This document shows positions 7,232-16,609 of a stretch of DNA of 23,003 nt, piece by piece. Source of the DNA: a virus; the IMG/VR virus record IMGVR_UViG_3300002514_000097, positions 10,198-33,200 of that record; one strand, written 5' to 3'. The position numbers were made by a program, and so were the translations under genes. The first letter of the stretch is position 1; each line of letters opens with the position of its first letter. The notes below the pieces were generated by a model. The model was not told the origin of the DNA. It saw only the letters and a program-made list of their open reading frames with translations, and did not search any database.

Positions 7232-9670
7232 ATGAAAAAAAATGACGATAATAAGAAAAACCTGACGCCTGCAGAAAAAACCGCGGCTAAACTCGCAGCA
7301 GAAAAAGTTAAAGCCGCAAAAGAACTTGCTGATGCTAAAAAAAGAGAAGCTGCCATTGAAAAGCAAAGAGCTAAAGTCGCCGAAGAGGATAGGAATAAAG
7401 AAATCAAGGACAGTGAATTTCTTAGAGATATCCAGTTTGAACTTACGGAGTTGACAAAAGAAGATTTAGAATACAAAGACGAGATAAATAAATTACGTGA
7501 TGACACGATGGTTAAGATGGTCAAGGAAAAAGAAAACCAAGACCAACAACTCAAAACCTTATCCGCATATAAATTAGAGATGAGAGCACTTGTAGATATA
7601 AAGTCTAAGGAAGGTGTGGAGTTAATGAAAGACATTGATGTAATGGAAGCTCTTATTAAATACGAGAAAAAACGAGTCACCATAACAGATGAGTTAAAAT
7701 CCAAATCGGATGGTTTATTAAATGGATTGGAAAGTCAAATTAAAAAAGTTCCATTTATAGGTGATTTGTTAGCAAAATCAATAGATTTCGGTAGTTTGAA
7801 AGAAGAAATGGGAGTTATTTTAAGTGGTATTACTACACAGTTTTTTTCCTTGAAGACAACAGGTATGTCATCAGGCCTAGCGATTAAAACGGCATTTAAG
7901 TCTGCAATACCAAGTATTGCAACATTTGGTGCAACACTTGTACCATTATTACCAATTATATTGCCAATAGTAGCAACGATGGTACTCCTAAAAAAAGCAT
8001 TCAACCTTGATAAAGAAGTAACTGAACTATCAAGAAATTTAGGAATCGCAAAAGACGTAGCACGAGAAATGAATTATGAATTTAAACAGATGGCGGCATC
8101 TGATATATCAGTTACATCTAAAGAGTTACTATCGGCCCAAACAGAATTAGCAGAAGCCACTGGTATGTCGGCTCAATTCTCAGAGGATATGTTAAAGACT
8201 CAAGTAAAACTCGTTAAGTTTATGGGTATGACTGGAGCAAAAGCCGCAGAACTCGGTGTATATTCTAAGTCTATTGGTATGGACGCTAGAGACCTTCAAT
8301 TAGAAGTAGTTGGGGTAGTTCATCAATTTAATGAACTTACTGGTACATCAGTAAAATATAAAGATGTATTAAACGATATAACTGAGTTAAGCTCAAGCCT
8401 AAGAGCGAATTTTAAAGGTAATGTAGAGGAAATGGCTAAAGCTGTAACATTAGCTAGAAGTATGGGTATTAGTTTAACAGAATCAAATGCGGCTGCCGAA
8501 GGAACATTATCAATATCATCATCAATAAAAAAAGAAATGACAGCCATGATGGTAGCGGGTGTTAACATTAATAACAATGCAATTAGACGAGCAAAATTAG
8601 AAGGAAAACCTGAGGAAGTTTTACGGTTACAAAAAGAACAACTGTTAGAGATGGGTGATTTAAACAACAAATCAGAATTCCAAAACCAAGCAATTGCAGA
8701 TGCTATGCATTTGAGTCTTGACAAACTAATGGATATGAATGAACACGCTAATTTTCAAAGAGAAATGAATGTGGATATTTCCAAAGCAACTATAGACCAG
8801 ATAAACAACTCAAAAACACTAGGTGAAGAAAAAAAGAAAGAATTAATAGCATCAATAGAACAAGCATCAATGCAAGAAAAAATAGCTGGGTTAGCTGACA
8901 AACTTGGTAAAATATTTCTAGGATTCGAACCTGTATTAAATGTGGTTGTTGATGTACTATCTGTAATAGCAGATGGAGTTAATTTGCTATTAACTCCATT
9001 TACCTTTATATACGATATAATCAGGCAATCAGGAGCGGCCCTTATTACTTTTTACGGCACGTTGGGATTAATATGGGCAAGAAAGAAGGGCATACTGACT
9101 ACTGACAAGGCGAAAGCAGCATGGGAACTTATTCAAAATGGGTATTTATCGGCTCGTAAGGGAATTATAGCAACAAACGCAGCTATGGAAAAAAAGGGTA
9201 TGCTTGCAAGTGTTTGGTCTATGGCCATAGAAGCTGCAAAATCTGTCGTGAAGACTCCAATCATCGGGCCTCTTTTAATGGCGGCAGCAGCGGGGTCGGC
9301 CGTAGCATTTGGTATGTCATTATTTTCAAAAGCAGGAGACATCATGTCACCCGCGGATGGTAAAACACAAGTATCAACAAAAGAGGGTGGTTTATTTGAA
9401 TTATCCCCTAATGATGATGTAGTCGCAGCACCAGGGTTACTTAACAATAATAGGGGGCGTGGTGAGGATAGTGGGCGTGGTGAGGATAGTGGGCGTGGTA
9501 AAACGGGCGGTGGAATAGACCTAAGTGGTTTAATAAATGAAATAAAAGGATTAAGAAGTGATATACAAGCACAACCAATACAGATTACAGTTGATGGTCG
9601 TGTAGTTTCTGAAATAAGTAAAATAGCAAGACAACAAGATAGCGTACGAACAACTGGATATGGGAGATAA
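7232..9670 (+). CDS. Tape measure protein (T4 gp29 equivalent)
   Basis: An 812-residue tape measure protein that sets tail length and sits inside the tube. The N-terminal 165 residues are a highly charged Ala/Lys/Glu coiled coil. A Gly/Ser-rich stretch and a strongly hydrophobic segment follow at about 226-254 (VPLLPIILPIVATMVLL), then a long helical body (255-550). Further hydrophobic segments lie at about 565-600 and in TPIIGPLLMAAAAGSAVAFG, before a Gly/Arg-rich linker with GRGEDS repeats and a short C-terminal domain. T4 gp29 is 590 aa. At the usual ratio of about 0.15 nm per residue, this length would suggest a tail near 120 nm. SD is weak (GAGAT). I recognise the class from composition and position, not close sequence identity to gp29. 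Confidence 0.85.
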   Translation: MKKNDDNKKNLTPAEKTAAKLAAEKVKAAKELADAKKREAAIEKQRAKVAEEDRNKEIKDSEFLRDIQFELTELTKEDLEYKDEINKLRDDTMVKMVKEKENQDQQLKTLSAYKLEMRALVDIKSKEGVELMKDIDVMEALIKYEKKRVTITDELKSKSDGLLNGLESQIKKVPFIGDLLAKSIDFGSLKEEMGVILSGITTQFFSLKTTGMSSGLAIKTAFKSAIPSIATFGATLVPLLPIILPIVATMVLLKKAFNLDKEVTELSRNLGIAKDVAREMNYEFKQMAASDISVTSKELLSAQTELAEATGMSAQFSEDMLKTQVKLVKFMGMTGAKAAELGVYSKSIGMDARDLQLEVVGVVHQFNELTGTSVKYKDVLNDITELSSSLRANFKGNVEEMAKAVTLARSMGISLTESNAAAEGTLSISSSIKKEMTAMMVAGVNINNNAIRRAKLEGKPEEVLRLQKEQLLEMGDLNNKSEFQNQAIADAMHLSLDKLMDMNEHANFQREMNVDISKATIDQINNSKTLGEEKKKELIASIEQASMQEKIAGLADKLGKIFLGFEPVLNVVVDVLSVIADGVNLLLTPFTFIYDIIRQSGAALITFYGTLGLIWARKKGILTTDKAKAAWELIQNGYLSARKGIIATNAAMEKKGMLASVWSMAIEAAKSVVKTPIIGPLLMAAAAGSAVAFGMSLFSKAGDIMSPADGKTQVSTKEGGLFELSPNDDVVAAPGLLNNNRGRGEDSGRGEDSGRGKTGGGIDLSGLINEIKGLRSDIQAQPIQITVDGRVVSEISKIARQQDSVRTTGYGR
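9455..9499 (+). repeat. 18-nt tandem repeat in tape measure gene
   Basis: Two identical copies of GGGCGTGGTGAGGATAGT (9455-9472, 9473-9490) and a half copy (9491-9499). They encode GRGEDS units in the flexible linker before the C-terminal domain. The G-rich composition differs from the AT-rich surroundings. Confidence 0.9.
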
Positions 9671-9674
9671 CTAA

Positions 9675-12600
9675 ATGGCTTTAAAAGATTTAAAATCGGA
9701 TTTATCAAAGTTTAGAATGCCAACGAAAGACCCCTTGGTTAATAAACAACGTGAATCTATAAAGAAGAAACAAAATCAAACTCCGTTGAGCTCAATGTTA
9801 AAGTCAAAACCTAATTTAGAAACATCAGACAAGACACCTACTAAACAAGGAACAAAAGTAAACAAGTTTGATAATTCATCTAACTTTTTAGGTGAGACAG
9901 ACCCATCTGCATTTGATAATTCATCTAACTTTTTAGGTGAGACTAGTCCAACTAAATTTGATAATAGTTCTAACTTTTTAGGTGAGACTAGTCCAACTAA
10001 ATTTGATAATTCATCTAACTTTTTAGGTGAGACAGACCCATCTGCATTTGATAATTCATCTAACTTTTTAGGTGAGACTAGTCCAACTAAATTTGATAAT
10101 TCATCTAACTTTTTAGGTGAGACAGACCCATCTGCATTTGATAATTCAACCAGATTCTTAGGAGAAACTTGTCCAACTGATTTTACATTTAACCCCAATC
10201 ATAGTAGTACAGCTAAAACACCAGGTGAAGTAAATTATTTTTCTGATATTCATGCAACGGGGTTTACATCTAACTTTAATGATGTAGATGCTACTAAATT
10301 TGTTGGTATAAATCCAAGTAATACTATATTTGATACAACAACATCTGCATATGGAAACTTCGGTAATTCCTACACAGGCCTAGGGTTCTCGGCGGGCTAC
10401 GAAGCATATAAACCAGTCGGTTCTTTTACGGGAGATACACCAAGATATCAACCTGATATAAAATATTCTACTAATTCTTTTAAGGAATTGTCAATACCAT
10501 CAAATGGTATACTAATTGGACAAGATGGAACGGGATTCCTTCATCACCAGTGGTTTTCTCGTGCAAGTTATGCAATGATGAATGGGGTGATGTTTAGACC
10601 AGGTTATGGTATTTTTAAATCTAATTTAGCATTAATGGCGCCTAAATATAAGGGCCTAAACCCTGGTGATACTGACCATTATACTACAGATACACATATA
10701 CCACAATTAAAACAAATTGACAGGGGAATATTTCATTTACAAGATGGAACAGGTTTCCTTGATATCTATTGGGGATATCAAGTATTGAGTTCTACTACGG
10801 GGAATCCAGACCAGTCTACAACTTTTAGACCAGGTTATGGTAGTTACAAGACATTAACCAACGCACCACTATTGGGTAGTATATATAAGGGGTTAAACGT
10901 GGGGGATACTGACCACTATACCACAGATACACATATACCAGAATTAAAACAACTTAATAGAGGAATATTCAATTTACAAGATGGTACGGGTTTCCTTGAT
11001 ACCTATTGGGCAAATCTCGTATCAAGTTACACTATAATAAATCCAGACCAGTCTACAACTTTTAGACCAGGTTATGGTAGCTACACATTTAATAATACAC
11101 CGTTATTAGGTAGTATATATAAGGGTCTAAATACAGGTGACACAGACCATTATACTACTGATGCACATATACCAGAATTAAAGAAACTTGATAGAGGGAT
11201 ATTCCATTTACAAACCGACCCCGTTAATGGTCTCCCATTCAATAGACAACATTGGGCAACCCATGCATTTAGTGGATTCTACTCTGGTATGACTCGTGTC
11301 AGACCTGGTTACGCTAGTTTAAAGTTTACCATAACCGACAGTCTTGTTGGTTCTGCATATACTGGTTTGAATCCAAGTGATGATGGTTGGTATACCACAG
11401 AAGAATCAAGACTATCGTTAAAACCAAAATTAAAACAAGTTGGTAGAGGGATACAGAACTTACAAGAACCAAGCTTTATTCAAGATTTATATAATAGAGA
11501 TATAAATTTGGCTAAATTCGATTTCCCAGAATGGAATTTCAAATTTAGACCAGGTTATCAAAATTTTAAATCATCTGATTATATAGCAGAGGTATCGCCA
11601 AGGTTTAACTATACCGATACTTATACTACCGATGGATACTCTACAGTACCAGAATTAACAAGTGACAGTATACAAACTTTACATCAGAAAGCAAATTCAA
11701 AATCTTTCTTGGATAAGATGTATGATAAGTATAATCTAAAAGATGATGCATATAATACGGGTTTCGATATACCATTATTAAAACATCCTCTAATCCTAAG
11801 AGGTATACAGAGACCAGGTGGAGAACCTGATAATTTCGGTATTGCAGGAGTAACTTTTGATGATGGGTTCATTAGAGGTGGTGCAATTACATCTACTGTA
11901 AGAGCAGGAATAGATGTCGCAAGAATAGCTAAATGGATGGCGTCGCCAAAAGGAATTGTATGGGCAGGTAGACAATTTCTATCACAACTCGGTAACAAGT
12001 ATAGTCGAATTTGGACACCCATAAATCTATTAATGGCAGTAGGTGGTCAACATATTGGGTTGAAACCGATGAGGGGTGGGTTAATACCACTACGTGACGC
12101 CCGAAGTCTATACTTCCCCAACAAAATCCTAGACAAAGAAGGAAATTTCAAAAATCTGAGGGATAAATTAAAAGAAATATACACAGGTGTTGAAATGAAA
12201 GCCACTGGTGTTTCACCCGCCAAGGGTAAAGGTATAAAAAACCTACCATTCGAATCACAAACTTATTTTGGTGGCCCGATGTCATTCTATGGAATTGGGG
12301 TGACAAGAACGAAACGACATGAAGATACATTTGCCGCGGCATTCGATACCTCAGATAACTCTGCAAATTATGAGGCAGGCACCCCATATACCACACTTGA
12401 AACAGCACCACCCGTTTATAATCTCGCGCATGTAGGAGTGGGAACACAAGGCGTTCGAATGACAAGTACACCCTCAGGTGCACCACCGAGAGAAAAATCT
12501 TCAAAAAAACCATACCAACAAAAATATAATCCATTTGATAAAAACCAAAATAAAAAAGCTTTTTCAACATCTATATTCGAAAATACATACCAGAACGATG

Positions 12601-14279
12601 TAGGTATCATAACAGATGACAACCGACCAACATTTGGGTTAGCAGGAATACAAGATAAATTTAAAGTAGTACCAAAAGATAAGAATGCAAGTGGAGTCAG
12701 TGACGAGTTTGGGAAACAAAAAATAAACCCATTCAAACCCGATGATAATGATGGCACGAGTCCTGATGAGACTACTAAGGTGTATAGTCCATCAGATTCT
12801 AGAAACAAAAAAGCAAAAGGTAAAGATGATGTTAGTGTACCATCCCACATTTTCGACAAAATGAAGTTTGGTTTGGCCGGAGAGTCCGAGGATAGAACAG
12901 ATGATAAGGGTTATAATAAAGTAGATGAACATAATCCAAGTAAATACCCTTATAGTTGGAGTGAAAGTGATATCGTTACGGATATAAAAAATCAGCCTAT
13001 AAACCCATTCAAAACAGATGATGATGAGAAAGTATACAGTCCAAGAGATGCTGTTTACCCAGGTTCTAGTGGTAAAAAAGATGGTGTTAGTGTTCCAACA
13101 GATATTGATGAGAGAAGTGCCTTTGGATTAACAACAGACTCAGTCGCACGTACAACAAGTGATGGAACTTATAAAGTAGATGAAACTAATCCAGATATTA
13201 AAAAAGATATTCAAAACCAGAAACTTAATCCATTCAAAACGGATGATGTATATAAGGTCTATAGCCCAGCACATTCCAAACACAAAGTTGCAACACATAA
13301 AGATGATGTCAGTGTACCAACTGATGTTTATGAATTAGCATCTTTCGGGTTGGGTGGAACACAGCATATTATAGAAGATATAGATGGCGTTAAAACTGAT
13401 AATCATGGTAATTCACTATCAATGAAATCGGCCACAGTACCAGGTAGTATGTATCCAAGTCCAATAGAAGCGTATGAAACAATCGCATACGGTAAGATAC
13501 CAAATACACGACTGACACCCGGAATAGTAACACATGATTTCAGAACTTTACTATCAGCCACAAATGAAAATAAATTGATAGCCGACAACAGAGCAGACAA
13601 TCATCACAAAAGAACTGAATTTGGCCACCCAGGAAACGTAGGAGCTGACAAGGAGAAATGGTGGTTAACTGGAGCAGCTGCCATTTCTGCAGAAGGTACT
13701 GTGACTCGACATGATAAGATAAACGCCAACCCCATAAGCTCAACTGCTCCACTCAATGATTTAATACATTTATGGTTTAAAAATGATGGTGAATATATAC
13801 AGTTTAGGGGAGTTGTAAGTTCAATTCAAGAAACATTTTCACCAGGTTGGTCTCCGGTTAAGTATAGTGGCCGTGCTGATTCTGGATATAAGTACGATTC
13901 ATTTGATAGGTCATTAAGTTTTAATTTTCAAGTAACCGCTACATCAAGAATTGAAATGAAAAATATTTGGTTAAAATTAGAACACTTATCAACATTAACA
14001 ATGCCCTCGTATTACACAGATGGTAATGGTTATAAGGGTAACTTAATAGAATTTAGATTGGGTTCTTTATATAATGATAAACTAGCATTTTTCAAATCTT
14101 TCAGTTACACCATGAAAACAGATGTACCTTGGGAAATATCACCATTAGGTTCAAATAAGTCTATTGGTGAACTACCACGTAGTATAGATGTGTCAGTTGG
14201 TTTACAGATACTTGATGGTGTTAAGCAACACGCTGGTGCTAAAATTTACGATTTCGCCGAGCTCAGAACAAATGGTTAA
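9675..14279 (+). CDS. Giant repeat-containing baseplate protein
   Basis: A 1534-residue protein with, in order: a basic N-terminus (1-64); seven 15-aa repeats FDNSSNFLGET-x-P-x-x (65-169) with degenerate copies to about 220; about five copies of a 77-82-aa unit with 'RGIFHLQDGTGFLD' and 'FRPGYGSY' motifs (275-660); a Gly-rich helical part (700-930); three units of 75-90 aa with 'NPFKxDD...KVYSP...DDVSVP...FGL' (985-1228); and a C-terminal domain (about 1345-1520). The last begins LIHLWFKNDGEYIQFRGVV and includes the patterns GRADxxYxYDSFDRSLSFNF and ELPRSIDVSV. That domain resembles, from memory, the C-terminal part of T4-like baseplate/tube-initiator proteins of marine phages. Position after the tape measure and before gp53-like and hub genes fits a baseplate role. 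SD GGGAGA lies inside the end of the tape measure gene. The repeats may form a fibrous or expanded extension; that is inferred. Confidence 0.72.
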   Translation: MALKDLKSDLSKFRMPTKDPLVNKQRESIKKKQNQTPLSSMLKSKPNLETSDKTPTKQGTKVNKFDNSSNFLGETDPSAFDNSSNFLGETSPTKFDNSSNFLGETSPTKFDNSSNFLGETDPSAFDNSSNFLGETSPTKFDNSSNFLGETDPSAFDNSTRFLGETCPTDFTFNPNHSSTAKTPGEVNYFSDIHATGFTSNFNDVDATKFVGINPSNTIFDTTTSAYGNFGNSYTGLGFSAGYEAYKPVGSFTGDTPRYQPDIKYSTNSFKELSIPSNGILIGQDGTGFLHHQWFSRASYAMMNGVMFRPGYGIFKSNLALMAPKYKGLNPGDTDHYTTDTHIPQLKQIDRGIFHLQDGTGFLDIYWGYQVLSSTTGNPDQSTTFRPGYGSYKTLTNAPLLGSIYKGLNVGDTDHYTTDTHIPELKQLNRGIFNLQDGTGFLDTYWANLVSSYTIINPDQSTTFRPGYGSYTFNNTPLLGSIYKGLNTGDTDHYTTDAHIPELKKLDRGIFHLQTDPVNGLPFNRQHWATHAFSGFYSGMTRVRPGYASLKFTITDSLVGSAYTGLNPSDDGWYTTEESRLSLKPKLKQVGRGIQNLQEPSFIQDLYNRDINLAKFDFPEWNFKFRPGYQNFKSSDYIAEVSPRFNYTDTYTTDGYSTVPELTSDSIQTLHQKANSKSFLDKMYDKYNLKDDAYNTGFDIPLLKHPLILRGIQRPGGEPDNFGIAGVTFDDGFIRGGAITSTVRAGIDVARIAKWMASPKGIVWAGRQFLSQLGNKYSRIWTPINLLMAVGGQHIGLKPMRGGLIPLRDARSLYFPNKILDKEGNFKNLRDKLKEIYTGVEMKATGVSPAKGKGIKNLPFESQTYFGGPMSFYGIGVTRTKRHEDTFAAAFDTSDNSANYEAGTPYTTLETAPPVYNLAHVGVGTQGVRMTSTPSGAPPREKSSKKPYQQKYNPFDKNQNKKAFSTSIFENTYQNDVGIITDDNRPTFGLAGIQDKFKVVPKDKNASGVSDEFGKQKINPFKPDDNDGTSPDETTKVYSPSDSRNKKAKGKDDVSVPSHIFDKMKFGLAGESEDRTDDKGYNKVDEHNPSKYPYSWSESDIVTDIKNQPINPFKTDDDEKVYSPRDAVYPGSSGKKDGVSVPTDIDERSAFGLTTDSVARTTSDGTYKVDETNPDIKKDIQNQKLNPFKTDDVYKVYSPAHSKHKVATHKDDVSVPTDVYELASFGLGGTQHIIEDIDGVKTDNHGNSLSMKSATVPGSMYPSPIEAYETIAYGKIPNTRLTPGIVTHDFRTLLSATNENKLIADNRADNHHKRTEFGHPGNVGADKEKWWLTGAAAISAEGTVTRHDKINANPISSTAPLNDLIHLWFKNDGEYIQFRGVVSSIQETFSPGWSPVKYSGRADSGYKYDSFDRSLSFNFQVTATSRIEMKNIWLKLEHLSTLTMPSYYTDGNGYKGNLIEFRLGSLYNDKLAFFKSFSYTMKTDVPWEISPLGSNKSIGELPRSIDVSVGLQILDGVKQHAGAKIYDFAELRTNG
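9867..10181 (+). repeat. Seven 45-bp tandem repeats (15-aa coding repeat)
   Basis: Units start at 9867, 9912, 9957, 10002, 10047, 10092 and 10137. Each encodes FDNSSNFLGET plus a variable tail, DPSA (type A) or SPTK (type B), in the order A-B-B-A-B-A followed by a diverged copy ending CPTD. Copies 1+2 and 4+5 look identical in DNA. Copy 3 differs only by synonymous changes in the Ser codons (AATAGTTCT against AATTCATCT). The array encodes protein and is not CRISPR. Confidence 0.97.
10503..11654 (+). repeat. About five ~240-bp coding repeats
   Basis: Imperfect protein repeats of 77-82 residues within the giant baseplate protein. FRPGYG-like motifs start near residues 307, 384, 463, 542 and 624, and D-T-D-H-Y-T-T-D motifs near 332, 411 and 489. 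Copies 2 and 3 are close in DNA; the outer copies are diverged, which suggests old duplication with recent exchange in the middle. Confidence 0.85.
12627..13358 (+). repeat. Three ~75-90-residue coding repeats
   Basis: Third repeat family in the same gene, with NPFK-x-D-D near residues 1018, 1110 and 1185, KVYSP 15-20 residues later in each, and D-(D/G)-VSVP followed by FGL. It is diverged at DNA level. It is polar and Lys/Asp-rich, probably extended or poorly folded. Confidence 0.8.
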
Positions 14280-14296
14280 ACAAAAATTAAATAATT

Positions 14297-14593
14297 ATGA
14301 GTAGATATAACAATATACAAATAAGAAATACCAAAAGTGGTAAAAGATACTTTAAAACAGTTAAATACCCAGTAATTGAAAGAAATTTAAATGATAGATA
14401 TATAATAGGTCAACAACATGACCGATTAGATAATCTTGCAAACCAGTACTATCAAGACTCAAGTTTATGGTGGATAATCGCAAGAGCAAATAATATTGGG
14501 AAGGGTGACTTAACAGTACCACTTGGTGTACAGTTACGAATACCATTTGAGTATATTACAATAGTTGATATGTTTAATGAATTAAATAAATAA
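14297..14593 (+). CDS. 53: LysM-like baseplate wedge protein, T4 gp53-like
   Basis: A 98-residue protein whose residues about 35-85 read as a LysM fold: YIIGQQHDRLDNLANQYYQDSSLWWIIARANNI...VPLGVQLRIP, with the typical 'D-x-L-x-x-L-A...Y-x-D-x-x-x-W-W-x-I-A-x-x-N...L-x-x-G-x-x-L-x-I-P' spacing. T4 gp53 contains a LysM-like domain and joins baseplate wedges around the hub. Here the domain makes up nearly the whole protein, with an N-terminal arm of 30 residues. The gene is 17 nt after the giant baseplate gene and 2 nt before the hub-like gene. It has no SD; the leader is AAATTAAATAATT. Confidence 0.82.
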   Translation: MSRYNNIQIRNTKSGKRYFKTVKYPVIERNLNDRYIIGQQHDRLDNLANQYYQDSSLWWIIARANNIGKGDLTVPLGVQLRIPFEYITIVDMFNELNK

Positions 14594-14595
14594 TT

Positions 14596-16599
14596 ATGGC
14601 AACACTAAATTTAGACCCCAATTTCGGTGACCTTTCTAGTACAGGAACAACGAATGTTAAAACTACTTTAAAAGACCGACGGGATTGGGTAGAAACTAGA
14701 AACAAGAAATGGAACTATGAAAAGTACGCATATTTCAAACTTTCCTCAACTAAGGGTAGTGACAATAATAATGATATCAACGGGACTATCAAAGATGATA
14801 ACGAATCCATATTCTACATCTCATCAGAACATAATTTTGGTGATGGTTCAGGCGTTCTGCCTGCAATTGGGGAATCATATTCTGGTGGTTTTTTAACAGC
14901 ATTTCATGGTGATACTAACGATATAAGAACTTTAAAACCAACACTGAAATCAGCTACAATTACTGTTCGTGGTGGTCAGCGTTTATATGACGCATTTTTA
15001 AGAGAAGTGGATGTGAAATTTAAAGTATATACACTTCTAGACTTAGATAGAGTAGAAAAGTCCTTTTTTCTACCAGGGGCGAAAGCTTTCGTAGACTATG
15101 GATGGGCGGGTTATAGCGGTGACTCAAATCTAAAAGGTAAGTTGGAAATCAGAATAACAAATTTTGGGTTCACTATGAGTAGTGATGGTTCTTTTGATTG
15201 TTTTATCAAAGGATTAACACCTGGATTTTTTATAGAAAGTCAAGCAGTAAGTGATACGATACTACTATCTACAGATGAAAAAAACGCGTTAGGACAAGGT
15301 ACTGCCAACCCAGCTACATTACCACAAGCTCTTTTAGCTAAAGCAACGCACACATTCAAACCTGGCGTGGGTAGTCCTGTTGGCAGTCTCCCTCCACTCG
15401 TCCCAGGTTGGATGATAAAAAAGTCAGTTCCATGGATAGGCATTGACTTCTATATCGCGATGCTCCGTACTGAACCCCCATCCGCTGTTTTCGGTCTGGC
15501 AGACACAACAACCCATTTTTATTGTAGACTTAATACTTTAATTGGATTTATACAAGATAATACGGTATCTGAACAATTTGAATTTGGTACACTTACCCAA
15601 TGTACAATGGTTCCCGGTCGTGGCCCAACCGAACTATATGGCTCAGCTGACCCACGTAAATATATATTTCCGGGTAAAATGGCATACTATGGAGACCTTG
15701 GTACTTTAGGTGCTTGGCTTTTCGGCCCGGCACCGGAAGCCTTCACAGCTGTATTGGCGGACGCCACCCACGGGTCCTATATACAAAACATATTAGTTTC
15801 AATGGATGCCGTTAAATTATTTTATACCCAAGTATTTGGACAAGATACTAAAACCAATGATAAATCAACAACATCATCAACTCTTTCTTTCTTACGTGCG
15901 TTATCAAACGATATACGGAGATTATCGGGGGGTTTAGCAGATATTCAATTTATAAAATCAGAGGATGACCCTAATAAATTTATAATTTTTAATCAAACTA
16001 TAGTTGAACAAAAACTAGTGCACAAAACACCAGAAACATTTTCAGTATTGAATGAAAATAGTATAGTAAAAGATTTTAGTTTAGATAGTGATTTGGATGT
16101 AGACAAAATGTTAGCTATGACCATAGGCCGGGTAAAAGCGGGTGAGGTTAGTATAGCGCCATTCAAAGCGCTAAATGGAAATATACCAGACATAAAGGTC
16201 AAACCAGACACAACTAGTATACTTGATGATTTAATAAATGCATCGGTGGCCTACGGGGAAACCGCTAAATATTCCATACTCTGGGATGGTATGGACGACA
16301 GTAAAGTAACCTCCATAGCTGATAATATGAGAAAATTACTTACAACCGAAAGTGATGTAGCAGGTAATGACGCAGGAACCCAAGTATCATTACCATTTAA
16401 TCTTAAATTAGGACTAACATTAGATGGTGTAGAAAACATTGGATTTATGGAGCCAATTACAATTGATAGATTACCCGATAATTATAAAAATCACGATGGT
16501 ATGAGATTTTTAGTTGATGGTCTAGAACATTCATTTGATGGTAAAGGTGGGTGGACTACCAAGATTTCTACTGTAATGAAAATAGGTAAAGTTAAGTAA
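14596..16599 (+). CDS. Probable baseplate hub protein
   Basis: A 667-residue protein that I place as a baseplate hub component with moderate confidence. The N-terminal half holds VTVRGGQRL-like and FFLPGAKAFVDYGWAG motifs (about 155-172) followed by beta-strands KLEIRITNFGFTMSSDGSFDCFIKGLTPG, a pattern I associate with structural hub-type domains of marine phages. The last 60 residues (GLTLDGVENIGFMEPITIDRLP, then MRFLVDGLEHSFDGKGGWTTKIST) resemble the end of gp27/gp44-type hub proteins, where a membrane-facing barrel closes with 'F-x-V-x-x-x-x-H-x-x-x-x-G-G-W-T-T'. The middle (about 380-520) is helical and variable. No lysozyme or peptidase active site is visible, so any cell-wall enzyme must be encoded elsewhere. 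Start is 2 nt after the gp53-like stop, without SD. Confidence 0.6.
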   Translation: MATLNLDPNFGDLSSTGTTNVKTTLKDRRDWVETRNKKWNYEKYAYFKLSSTKGSDNNNDINGTIKDDNESIFYISSEHNFGDGSGVLPAIGESYSGGFLTAFHGDTNDIRTLKPTLKSATITVRGGQRLYDAFLREVDVKFKVYTLLDLDRVEKSFFLPGAKAFVDYGWAGYSGDSNLKGKLEIRITNFGFTMSSDGSFDCFIKGLTPGFFIESQAVSDTILLSTDEKNALGQGTANPATLPQALLAKATHTFKPGVGSPVGSLPPLVPGWMIKKSVPWIGIDFYIAMLRTEPPSAVFGLADTTTHFYCRLNTLIGFIQDNTVSEQFEFGTLTQCTMVPGRGPTELYGSADPRKYIFPGKMAYYGDLGTLGAWLFGPAPEAFTAVLADATHGSYIQNILVSMDAVKLFYTQVFGQDTKTNDKSTTSSTLSFLRALSNDIRRLSGGLADIQFIKSEDDPNKFIIFNQTIVEQKLVHKTPETFSVLNENSIVKDFSLDSDLDVDKMLAMTIGRVKAGEVSIAPFKALNGNIPDIKVKPDTTSILDDLINASVAYGETAKYSILWDGMDDSKVTSIADNMRKLLTTESDVAGNDAGTQVSLPFNLKLGLTLDGVENIGFMEPITIDRLPDNYKNHDGMRFLVDGLEHSFDGKGGWTTKISTVMKIGKVK

Positions 16600-16609
16600 A
16601 AATTTTAAA

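Noticed and set aside
7213-7704. 163-aa minus-strand Ser/Leu-rich frame
   Set aside because: It is antisense to the Lys/Glu coiled coil of the tape measure, which always yields Ser/Leu/Phe-rich shadows.
9133-9708. 191-aa minus-strand frame
   Set aside because: Proline/serine/leucine-rich shadow of the tape measure gene; no start signal or neighbours on that strand.
9867-10181. Possible CRISPR-like array
   Set aside because: No spacers: units are contiguous 45-bp coding repeats that keep the reading frame.
9776-10198. 140-aa minus-strand frame with regular repeats
   Set aside because: It is the antisense reading of the 45-bp coding repeats; the + strand frame is part of a 1534-codon gene with coherent domains.
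12148-12859. Overlapping minus-strand frames of 140 and 147 aa
   Set aside because: Both lie fully inside the giant baseplate gene, have shadow composition (Leu/Phe/Ser/Tyr-rich) and lack ribosome sites.
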